Positions 1 to 5,328 of a stretch of DNA of 5,335 nt are shown in pieces. The translations under genes were made by a program, and so were the position numbers. The notes beneath the pieces were generated by a model. That model did no database searches. It was not told the origin of the DNA and saw nothing but the letters and a program-made list of their open reading frames with translations. The first letter of the stretch is position 1; the number at the start of each line of letters is the position of its first letter. Source of the DNA: Solirubrobacterales bacterium (GTDB lineage Bacteria > Actinomycetota > Thermoleophilia > Solirubrobacterales > Solirubrobacteraceae); contig WQXW01000150.1 of the NCBI GenBank assembly GCA_009781575.1, positions 1 to 5,335 on the forward strand, given 5' to 3'.

Positions 1-1
1 C

Positions 2-1591
2 ATCGGCGCGATCTGGTCGTGCGCGGCGCCGGAGTTCGGCGCGCGCGCCGTGATCGACCGCTTCGCCCAGATCGAGCCGAAGGTGCTGCTCGCCGTGGAC
101 GGCTACCGTCACGGCGGGCGCGACTTCGACCGCGCCGCGGCGCTGGAGCGCATCGTGGCGGGCCTGCCGAGCGTGGAGCAGGTGGTGGTGCTGCCCCACC
201 TGGCGCGCACGGGCGCGTTCCCGGCGGGGCTCACGTGGGCGGCGCTGCGCGAGCGCGGCCGTGGTGTGCCGCTGCGCTTCGAGCAGGTGCCCTTCGAACA
301 CCCGCTGTGGGTGCTCTACTCCTCCGGCACCACGGGGCTGCCCAAGGCGATCGTGCACGGCCACGGCGGGATCCTGTTGGAGCAGCTGAAGAAGGGCCAC
401 CTCCACCTCGACCTGCGCCCCGGCGATCGCATGTTCTGGTTCACCACCACCGGGTGGATGATGTGGAACTTCCTCGTGGGCGCGCTGCTGACCGAGGCGG
501 CGATCGTGCTCTACGACGGCAGCCCCGGCTTCCCCGACATGGGCGCGCTGTGGCGGCTGGCGCAGCGCACCGAGGTGAGCTGCCTGGGCACCAGCGCGGG
601 GTTTCTGGCGGCCTGCGAGAAGGCGGGGGTGGAGCCCGCGCGCGAATGCGACCTGCACGCGCTGCGCGCGATCGGCTCGACCGGCTCGCCGCTGGCGCCG
701 GAGAGCTTTCGCTGGGTGTACGCGCAAGTGGCGCGCGATGTGTGGCTGTTCTCGACCAGCGGCGGCACCGACGTGTGCACCGCGTTCGTGGGCGGCTGCC
801 CGATCCTGCCGGTGTACGAGGGCGAGCTGCAGTGCCGCGCGCTGGGCTGCGCGGTGCAGGCGTGGGACGAGCGGGGGCGCAGCGTGGTGGACGAGGTGGG
901 AGAGCTCGTGGTCACCGAGCCGATGCCCTCGATGCCGGTCGGCTTCTGGGGCGATCCCGACGGCAGCCGCTACCGCGAGAGCTACTTCTCGATGTACCCC
1001 GGCACCTGGCGCCACGGCGACTGGATCAGGATCACCCCGCGGGGCGGGGCGGTGATCTACGGGCGCTCGGACGCGACGATCAACCGCCAGGGCGTGCGCA
1101 TGGGCACGAGCGAGATCTACCGCGCGGCGGCGGCCGTGGAGGAGGTGGTGGACGCGCTGGTCGTCGATGTGCCCCGCCGCCGGGCGGACGCGCCGGGCGA
1201 GCTCCGGGAGGCGCCGGGCGAGCTCCGGGACGCGCCGGGCGAGCTCCGGGACGCGCCGGGCGAGCTCCGGGACGCGCCGGGCGAGCTCCGGGACGCGCCG
1301 GGCGAGCTCCAGCTGCTGCTGTTCGTGGTGCTGCGCGAGGGCGCGACATTGGACGAGGCGTTGCAGGCGCGCATCCGCACGCGGATCCGCGAGGACTGCT
1401 CGCCGCGCCACGTGCCCGACCGGGTGATGGCGATCGATGAGGTGCCGCGCACGCTGTCGGGCAAGGCGCTGGAGGTGCCGGTCAAGCGCATCCTGATGGG
1501 CGCGAGGGCCGACGAGGCGGCGAGCGTGGGCTCGCTCGCCAACCCCCAGGCGCTGGACTGGTTCGTGGAGCTCGCCGGCACGCTCTCCTGA
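2..1591 (+). CDS. Acetoacetate-CoA ligase (acetoacetyl-CoA synthetase), 5'-truncated by window edge
   Basis: Adenylate-forming enzyme (ANL superfamily) that activates acetoacetate with ATP and CoA to acetoacetyl-CoA, AMP and PPi in the cytoplasm. The frame is open from base 2, so the start lies upstream; 529 residues are visible. Family members have about 650 residues, so roughly 150 N-terminal residues are missing. Seen in order (numbered from base 2): the ATP-binding loop YSSGTTGLPK at 106-115, TTTGWMMWN at 148-156, STSGGTD at 251-257, HGDW followed by GRSDATINR..GVRMGTSEIYR at 354-374, and the C-terminal LSGK whose Lys488 should be the adenylation lysine. The ATINR..GVRMGTSEIYR and TLSGKALEVPVK wording is specific to acetoacetyl-CoA synthetases rather than acetyl-CoA synthetases. 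All catalytic motifs visible here are intact. The oddity is a 42-residue DAPGELR repeat at 396-437, described separately. The stop is 35 nt before the next gene, which suggests co-transcription. Confidence 0.95.
   Translation: MGAIWSCAAPEFGARAVIDRFAQIEPKVLLAVDGYRHGGRDFDRAAALERIVAGLPSVEQVVVLPHLARTGAFPAGLTWAALRERGRGVPLRFEQVPFEHPLWVLYSSGTTGLPKAIVHGHGGILLEQLKKGHLHLDLRPGDRMFWFTTTGWMMWNFLVGALLTEAAIVLYDGSPGFPDMGALWRLAQRTEVSCLGTSAGFLAACEKAGVEPARECDLHALRAIGSTGSPLAPESFRWVYAQVARDVWLFSTSGGTDVCTAFVGGCPILPVYEGELQCRALGCAVQAWDERGRSVVDEVGELVVTEPMPSMPVGFWGDPDGSRYRESYFSMYPGTWRHGDWIRITPRGGAVIYGRSDATINRQGVRMGTSEIYRAAAAVEEVVDALVVDVPRRRADAPGELREAPGELRDAPGELRDAPGELRDAPGELRDAPGELQLLLFVVLREGATLDEALQARIRTRIREDCSPRHVPDRVMAIDEVPRTLSGKALEVPVKRILMGARADEAASVGSLANPQALDWFVELAGTLS
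1187..1312 (+). repeat. Six-copy 21-bp in-frame tandem repeat (DAPGELR) inside the acetoacetate-CoA ligase gene
   Basis: Six contiguous 21-bp units encode DAPGELR, EAPGELR, DAPGELR (three times) and DAPGELQ. Units 1, 3, 4 and 5 are identical at the DNA level. Unit 2 differs by one base (GAG for GAC) and unit 6 by one base (CAG for CGG). Each unit contains the palindrome GAGCTC flanked by CCGG-type arms. The array lies between the VVDV strand and the LLLFVVL strand of the C-terminal domain, where one copy would be enough, so about 35 residues look like an expansion. The unit is a multiple of three, so copy number can change without breaking the frame. There are no spacers, so this is a minisatellite and not a CRISPR. 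Confidence 0.97.
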
Positions 1592-1601
1592 GGCGCGGTG
1601 G

Positions 1602-1614
1602 AAGGAGAGAGGGG
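1602..1614 (+). promoter_or_regulatory. Purine-rich Shine-Dalgarno-like tract before the MurR/RpiR gene
   Basis: AAGGAGAGAGGGG is the only Shine-Dalgarno-like stretch in the 35-nt gap after the ligase gene. Its best core, AAGGAG (1602-1607), ends 19 nt before the ATG at 1627, which is too far for ideal use. The GAGGGG end (1609-1614) is 12 nt away. The site therefore does not decide between ATG 1627 and ATG 1639. Confidence 0.35.
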
Positions 1615-1626
1615 CGCCCGCGTCGA

Positions 1627-2523
1627 ATGGGGCGCACGATGAAACGCTTGGCAACCTCCCCGGCCAATGGCTCGCCCGGCGCGGCGGCGCTGGTGTACGA
1701 CTCGCTGTCGGGCTACATAGAGGCGCGCTTCGACGAGTGCTCGCGCTCGCAGAAGGACGTGGCGCAGTACATCGTGGACCACATCGACGAGGCCGCCTTC
1801 CAGACCGCGGAGGAGCTGGCGCGGCGCGCCAACACCTCGAGCTCCACGGTGGTGCGCTTCTCGCAGGCGCTCGGCTTCGAGGGCTTTCCCGAGCTGCAGG
1901 CGGCGGCGCGCGAGGAGTACCGCCGCGCCCACCAGAACGGCGGACAGCCGGCGGCGAACGGGGTGGGGCTGTTCTCACTGGACCAGAGCGAGTTCGAGGC
2001 GGCGCTGGCGGCCGATCACCTCAACGTCGAGGAGACCGCGCGCAAGATCTCGCGTGTGGCGGTGGACGCGCTGATCGACGCGATCGTGGGCGCGGAGAAG
2101 GTGGTGGTGGCGGGCACCGACCAGATGGCGTTCTTCGCGAGCTACCTGCGCCACCTGCTGATGCTGCTGGACCTGCGGGTGGACGTGGTGGCGAGCCCCT
2201 CCCAGGAGGCGCTGAGCCGCCTGGGGCGCATCGAAGAGGGCACGCTCGTGGTGGGCCTCTCCGCGGGCCGTCCCCACCCGTTGGTGGTGAGGGCGATGAA
2301 GCTCGCGCGCCACCGCAGGGCGGGCACGGCGGCGATCACCGACGCCACCCTCTCGGAGGTGGCCAAGCTCGCCCAGATCAGGCTCTACTACTCCTCCAAC
2401 AGCCCCGCCTACGTGCGCTCGCACGCGGCGCTGTTGGGCGTGATCCAGGCGCTCGCGTACGGCGTGTACGCGCGCGACAGCGCGCAGTACGAGGATCGCA
2501 TCAAGGCGTTTCGGTTGAAGTAA
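1627..2523 (+). CDS. MurR/RpiR family transcriptional regulator (HTH + SIS domain)
   Basis: A 298-residue DNA-binding regulator, the usual length of the family. The N-terminal RpiR-type helix-turn-helix spans about residues 28-100. TAEELARRANTSSSTVVRFSQALG (60-83) contains the recognition helix, followed by the typical GFEGFPEL. A poorly conserved linker (about 103-135) leads to a SIS domain (about 145-282). SIS domains in this family normally bind a phosphosugar that changes DNA binding. Here the first loop reads AGTDQM (162-167), and the usual SxSGxT loop is LSAGRP (211-216), so the Ser and Thr expected to hold a phosphate are replaced. The ligand is therefore uncertain. ATG 1639 (MKRLATS) is an alternative start; the extra four residues are not conserved. 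It lies 35 nt after the acetoacetate-CoA ligase gene in the same direction, so it may regulate that operon. Family confident; effector and targets unknown. Confidence 0.9.
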   Translation: MGRTMKRLATSPANGSPGAAALVYDSLSGYIEARFDECSRSQKDVAQYIVDHIDEAAFQTAEELARRANTSSSTVVRFSQALGFEGFPELQAAAREEYRRAHQNGGQPAANGVGLFSLDQSEFEAALAADHLNVEETARKISRVAVDALIDAIVGAEKVVVAGTDQMAFFASYLRHLLMLLDLRVDVVASPSQEALSRLGRIEEGTLVVGLSAGRPHPLVVRAMKLARHRRAGTAAITDATLSEVAKLAQIRLYYSSNSPAYVRSHAALLGVIQALAYGVYARDSAQYEDRIKAFRLK

Positions 2524-2532
2524 TCGGGCGAG

Positions 2533-2574
2533 CCTCCGATCTCGAAGCTCGACGCGATCCTCAGTGATCGGTGG
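2533..2574 (+). promoter_or_regulatory. Imperfect inverted repeat between the RpiR-type gene and the next gene
   Basis: CCTCCGATC (2533-2541) and GATCGGTGG (2566-2574) are inverted copies with one mismatch, 24 nt apart. The right arm also pairs in a shorter 5-bp form with CGATC at 2555-2559. It could be a weak read-through hairpin after the regulator gene or an operator for it. There is no T-run and GATC words are common in this sequence, so support is weak. Confidence 0.22.
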
Positions 2575-2613
2575 TTCGATGAAGCCCGGCGGCTGGCACA
2601 CTTCCTCGTGGAT

Positions 2614-3676
2614 ATGCGCCGCGTCGCGAAGATCACATCGGGATCCTCGCTCCGTGGGTCGCTGGCGGCGCCTGTCGCTGTCGCTGTCGTGGTGGTGGTC
2701 GCGTTGGCCGTCGGCGGGGGGCGGGCGGATTCCGGCGCGAGTGGGGTGGCGCCGGGGCCAAGCGGGGCAGGCGCGCCCCTGGCGGGCGGGCCGCTCTACA
2801 GCGAAGCCGCGGCGAGCAGTGTCGCTGATGATCTGCTCGCGCGCGTGCCGCTCCCCGGCCGCACGCATCCCCGCCACGCCGCCCGGCGCGGTCGCGAGGC
2901 TGCTGGGCCGCCCGCCCAACAGCGAATGGCACGCCAAAAGCGTCGACCGGCGCGCATACTGGATCACCTCGCTCGCGCCCGCCGACCTGCTCGCCTTCAT
3001 CGCCCGCCGCGGGCCGGCGCTGCGCAGCGTCGCCAGCGGCTCCGGGGGCGTGCGCGGGAGGACCTACGGATGGTGGGAGGAGCTCGAACTCCCCGTCGCG
3101 AGCCCGCTGGCGGGTCCGCGCGAAGCATTCGTCTCGATCGCCGCTGCCGGCCGCGGGCACTATGCGGTGCGAGTCGACACCGTCGTCGCCTGGCACCGAC
3201 TGCGATCGGCGAGCTCGTTTGTCCCTGCCGGCGCGCGCTCCCTGGAGGTCGAAGTCGTGCGCCCCGCTTTTCGCGGCTTCGCGGGCGAACCGTCGCGCCC
3301 GCGGCGCGCGCGGCGCCTGAGCACCGTCGACCCACGCGCGGTCGCCGCCGCCGCGCGCCTGATCGACGAACTGCCGCTCGCCGAACCGGCGGGCCCGGTT
3401 CCGAGTTGCCCCGCGGAGAGCGTCGCCGATTCGGCGGCGCCGCTGAGGATGATGCTCACGTTCCGCGCCGCCCCCTTTGCGCGGATCCTCGCGCGGGTGC
3501 GCAGCGACGTCGGCGCGGTATGCGCCCGCACCGGCGAAGCGACCGCGCAGATCGTGCTCCCCGGGCGACCCGCGGTCGCGCTCACCGATCAGCTGAACGG
3601 AATCGCCGCCTCCGACGCCGCACCGCTGTCGGGCCGCGTCGAAGCAGCGCTCGGCCGCAGCTTGCGCCTCGGCTGA
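2614..3676 (+). CDS. Hypothetical exported or membrane-anchored protein with apparent frameshift (possible pseudogene)
   Basis: Function not recognised; I recall similar secreted proteins of unknown role in high-GC actinobacteria. The N-terminal part reads from ATG 2614 (or GTG 2608): MRRVAK, then a hydrophobic core LAAPVAVAVVVVVALAVG, which is a signal peptide or single anchor. A Gly/Ala/Pro linker and a helix-like YSEAAASSVADDLLARVPLP follow. From about 2855 the convincing protein lies in the next frame: GAVARLLGRPP, VDRRAYWITSLAP, a strand-rich middle, and a C-terminal region with Cys codons at 3407 and 3521 that could form a disulfide outside the cell. GC-rich third positions switch frame at the same place. 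Removing one base from the C run at 2853-2856 gives one 353-residue protein. The frame of the C-terminal half is also open back to 2564, but that upstream part is Trp/Arg-rich noise, so a 370-residue call would have a false N-terminus. The cause may be mutation, sequencing error or recoding. No clear Shine-Dalgarno site is seen. Confidence 0.6.
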
Positions 3677-3680
3677 GGCG

Positions 3681-3696
3681 GCGCCCTTCAGGGCGC
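3681..3696 (+). terminator. GC-rich stem-loop just after the hypothetical gene
   Basis: GCGCCC-TTCA-GGGCGC is a perfect 6-bp GC stem with a 4-nt loop, starting 5 nt after the stop codon at 3674-3676. No T-run follows (AGGCTATTCTCC), so it would be a hairpin-only terminator of the kind often proposed in high-GC genomes. It separates the hypothetical gene from pdxS, but it overlaps where a -35 element for pdxS would lie. Confidence 0.42.
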
Positions 3697-3700
3697 AGGC

Positions 3701-3706
3701 TATTCT
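3701..3706 (+). promoter_or_regulatory. Candidate -10 element for a leaderless pdxS transcript
   Basis: TATTCT fits the actinobacterial TANNNT -10 pattern and ends 8 nt before the pdxS ATG at 3715. Transcription would start at or within a base or two of the start codon. There is no Shine-Dalgarno sequence ahead of pdxS, which agrees with a leaderless mRNA. No good -35 is present; the region about 17 nt upstream is GC-rich and part of the hairpin. Confidence 0.4.
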
Positions 3707-3714
3707 CCGGGTAG

Positions 3715-4599
3715 ATGCGCGACGAGGCGACATTCCGGGTCAAGACCGGCCTGGCGGAGATGCTCGAGGGCGGGGTGATCATGGACGTGGTCACCGCTGA
3801 GCAGGCGAAGGTGGCCGAGGACGCGGGCGCGGCGGCGGTGATGGCGCTCGAGCGCGTGCCGGCCGACATCCGGCGCGACGGCGGGGTGGCGCGTATGTCG
3901 GACCCCGAGATGATCGCGGGCATCCAGGAGGCGGTGAGCATCCCGGTGATGGCCAAGGCGCGGATCGGCCACTTCGTGGAGGCGCAGGTGCTGGAGGCGC
4001 TCGAGGTCGACTACATCGACGAGTCGGAGGTGCTGACGCCGGCGGACGAGTGCAACCACATCGACAAGTGGGCGTTCAAGGTGCCGTTCGTGTGTGGCGC
4101 CACCAATCTGGGCGAGGCGCTGCGGCGCATAGGGGAGGGGGCGGCGATGATCCGCTCCAAGGGCGAGGCCGGCACCGGCGACATCGTGGAGGCGGTGCGG
4201 CACATGCGGGGCATCACCGGCGAGGTGCGCCGCCTGGGCTCGCTCGATGAATCGGAGCTGGCGAGCGCGGCCAAGGAACTGGGCGCACCGCTCGACCTGG
4301 TGCGGGGCGTGGCGCGCGAGGGGCGCCTGCCGGTCGTGCTGTTCTGCGCGGGCGGCATCGCCACGCCGGCCGACGCGGCGCTCGTGATGGCGCTGGGCGC
4401 CGAGGGCGTGTTCGTGGGCTCGGGCATCTTCAAGTCCTCCGACCCGCCCACGCGCGCGCGCGCGATCGTGGAGGCCGCCACCCACTGGCAGGATCCCGAG
4501 CGGATCGCGGCCGCCTCGCGCGGGCTGGGCGCGGCGATGAGCAGCCTGGAGACCTCAAAGCTCGAGGGCGAGCAGCTCCTAGCCCACCGCGGCCGGTAA
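3715..4599 (+). CDS. pdxS: Pyridoxal 5'-phosphate synthase, lyase subunit PdxS
   Basis: Synthase subunit of the DXP-independent vitamin B6 pathway. It joins ribose 5-phosphate, glyceraldehyde 3-phosphate and ammonia (from PdxT) into pyridoxal 5'-phosphate. It is a TIM-barrel protein; in the family twelve copies form a double hexameric ring decorated with PdxT. The product has 294 residues, the normal length, and is collinear with the family throughout. Seen: GGVIMDVV with Asp24; [10 protein letters not shown] at 44-53; VMAKARIGH with Lys81, the residue that forms the first imine with the pentose; [24 protein letters not shown] with Lys149, the second active-site lysine; [11 protein letters not shown]; and [14 protein letters not shown] in the phosphate-binding region. 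The C-terminus is short and ends HRGR. The ATG at 3715 gives the family's normal N-terminus; no Shine-Dalgarno is visible, so translation may be leaderless. The partner pdxT follows after an unusually long 127-nt gap. Confidence 0.98.
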   Translation: MRDEATFRVKTGLAEMLEGGVIMDVVTAEQAKVAEDAGAAAVMALERVPADIRRDGGVARMSDPEMIAGIQEAVSIPVMAKARIGHFVEAQVLEALEVDYIDESEVLTPADECNHIDKWAFKVPFVCGATNLGEALRRIGEGAAMIRSKGEAGTGDIVEAVRHMRGITGEVRRLGSLDESELASAAKELGAPLDLVRGVAREGRLPVVLFCAGGIATPADAALVMALGAEGVFVGSGIFKSSDPPTRARAIVEAATHWQDPERIAAASRGLGAAMSSLETSKLEGEQLLAHRGR

Positions 4600-4609
4600 C
4601 CGTAGGGCG

Positions 4610-4632
4610 GCCGATGACCGGCGCATATCGGC
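4610..4632 (+). promoter_or_regulatory. Small stem-loop 11 nt after the pdxS stop
   Basis: GCCGAT (4610-4615) pairs with ATCGGC (4627-4632) around an 11-nt loop. The loop side can instead pair GCCGGT (4592-4597) with ACCGGC (4617-4622), so two folds compete. No T-run follows, so it is a weak terminator candidate; an RNA-stability or attenuation role is equally possible. Confidence 0.25.
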
Positions 4633-4647
4633 GTCCTCCTTCGCTCA

Positions 4648-4675
4648 TGTGCTTACGCACACTTCGCTCGGTGCG
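4648..4675 (+). promoter_or_regulatory. Pair of mutually exclusive hairpins in the pdxT leader
   Basis: TGTGC (4648-4652) pairs with GCACA (4657-4661) around TTAC. CGCAC (4656-4660) can instead pair with GTGCG (4671-4675) around a 10-nt loop. The two 5-bp stems share bases 4657-4660 and cannot form together, which has the form of an RNA switch. The stems are short and may be chance. Confidence 0.25.
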
Positions 4676-4699
4676 TCCTTGATCTGCTTGGTCCTCGGC

Positions 4700-4713
4700 C
4701 GCCCCACGGGGCG
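4700..4713 (+). promoter_or_regulatory. Strong GC hairpin 13 nt upstream of the pdxT start
   Basis: CGCCC (4700-4704), loop CACG, GGGCG (4709-4713): five GC pairs just before the weak GAG (4718-4720) and the ATG at 4727. It could limit ribosome access to pdxT or stall polymerase. A short A-run rather than a T-run follows, so it is not a typical + strand terminator. Confidence 0.3.
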
Positions 4714-4726
4714 CGCTGAGAAAACC

Positions 4727-5299
4727 ATGGATGCTCCGCTCATAGGGGTGCTGGCGATCCAGGGCGGCTTCGAGGCGCACGCGCGCATGCTGCGCGGGCT
4801 TGGCGCGCGCGTGCGCGAGGTGCGCGTGGCGCGCGACCTCGGCGGGCTGGAGGGGTTTGTGATTCCCGGCGGCGAGTCGACCACGATCAGCCTGGGGATC
4901 GAGCGCGAGGGGCTGGCCGAGCCGATCCGCGAGCTGATCGCGCGGGGCACGCCGGTGCTGGGCTCCTGCGCGGGCCTGATCATGCTCGACCGCGACCACC
5001 TCGGCGTGATGGACATCCGCGCGCGGCGCAACGCGTTCGGGCGTCAGATCTCGAGCTTCGAGGTCGACCTGCCGGTGCGGGGGATCGACGGCGGCCCGGT
5101 CAGGGCCGTCTTCATCCGCGCGCCGTGGATCGAGGAGCACGGCGCCGAGGTGGAGATCCTCGCCGAGGTCGACGGCCACGCGGTGGCCGCGCGCGAGCGG
5201 CACATGCTGGCGGTCGCCTTCCACAGCGAGCTCACCGACGACGACCGCCTGCACCGGCTGCTGTTGGGCGCGATCGAGCGCGAAGGGGCGCGGGCGTGA
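4727..5299 (+). CDS. pdxT: Pyridoxal 5'-phosphate synthase, glutaminase subunit PdxT
   Basis: Class-I glutamine amidotransferase that hydrolyses glutamine and channels ammonia to PdxS for pyridoxal 5'-phosphate synthesis. The product has 190 residues (family about 185-200). Seen: IGVLAIQGG at 6-14; IPGGESTT at 46-53; the nucleophile Cys81 in GSCAGLI; the family signature RRNAFGRQISSFE at 100-112; VFIRAPWI at 128-135; and His166 and Glu168 of the catalytic triad in AFHSELTDD. Two departures: HSE replaces the usual HPE, and the stretch from Cys81 to RNAFGRQ is about seven residues shorter than I recall for Bacillus PdxT. The ATG at 4727 is chosen because the conserved IGVLAIQG follows within five residues; the in-frame GTG at 4649 would add 26 unlike residues. 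Only a weak GAG lies upstream as a ribosome site. The stop codon is inside a 15-bp repeat. Confidence 0.96.
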   Translation: MDAPLIGVLAIQGGFEAHARMLRGLGARVREVRVARDLGGLEGFVIPGGESTTISLGIEREGLAEPIRELIARGTPVLGSCAGLIMLDRDHLGVMDIRARRNAFGRQISSFEVDLPVRGIDGGPVRAVFIRAPWIEEHGAEVEILAEVDGHAVAARERHMLAVAFHSELTDDDRLHRLLLGAIEREGARA

Positions 5300-5328
5300 G
5301 AGGCGCGGGCGCGAGAGGCGCGGGCGCC
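5288..5328 (+). repeat. 15-bp tandem repeat across the pdxT stop codon
   Basis: Units GCGCGGGCGTGAGAG (5288-5302) and GCGCGGGCGCGAGAG (5303-5317) differ at one base. A partial third unit, matching in 10 bases, begins at 5318 and then diverges. The period is five codons and in phase with pdxT. The single T/C difference creates the TGA stop; with C the frame would continue as Arg-Glu-Ala-Arg-Ala. The array nearly reaches the window edge, so its full extent is unknown. Confidence 0.8.

Larger units (their letters stand above)
4600..4726 (+). other. Structured, repeat-containing pdxS-pdxT inter-cistronic region
   Basis: A 127-nt non-coding gap within what is normally a tightly packed gene pair. 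It looks richer in T than the flanking genes. It holds three small hairpins (entered separately) and two direct repeats, CTTCGCTC at 4639 and 4662 and GCGTCCT at 4631 and 4673. It also has the exact anti-Shine-Dalgarno-like word CCTCCTT at 4635-4641. The pdxT frame is open back to GTG 4649, but that extension (LTHTSLGAS...GRAEKT) resembles nothing in PdxT proteins. It could be an untranslated regulatory leader, an inserted interspersed repeat, or both. Confidence 0.45.

Noticed and set aside
1187..1312. CRISPR array
   Set aside because: Units are directly adjacent with no unique spacers and are in frame within an enzyme gene.
1080..1349. Other-frame and - strand ORFs over the repeat array, with repetitive Pro/Gly/Ala/Arg products
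   Set aside because: A 21-bp period without stops is open in several frames at once; only the ligase frame carries conserved domain motifs on both sides.
1117..1932. Long - strand ORF over the end of the ligase gene and the start of the regulator gene
   Set aside because: Low-complexity Ser/Arg/Ala product with no domain; both + strand genes in this region are well supported.
2564..2854. N-terminal part of the 2564-3676 + strand frame taken as real protein
   Set aside because: Trp/Arg/Ser-rich with poor third-position GC bias, whereas the neighbouring frame gives a signal peptide or anchor and a helix-like segment here.
1975..3000. 341-residue - strand ORF
   Set aside because: His/Arg-rich shadow of the regulator and the hypothetical gene; no recognisable domain.
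2857..3714. C-terminal part of the 2608-3714 + strand frame taken as real protein
   Set aside because: After the CCCC run this frame becomes Arg-rich and loses GC bias at third positions; the other frame holds the coherent domain.
2633..3733. 366-residue - strand ORF covering the hypothetical gene
   Set aside because: Arg/Ala-rich product typical of a GC-rich shadow frame; it runs across the pdxS start and lacks motifs, while the + strand reading has a signal-like segment and coherent strands.
4649..4726. Upstream GTG start for pdxT (26 extra residues)
   Set aside because: The extension has no counterpart in PdxT proteins, and the ATG at 4727 gives the normal N-terminus.
4430..5254. 274-residue - strand ORF over pdxT
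   Set aside because: Shadow frame; pdxT motifs including the catalytic triad are on the + strand.
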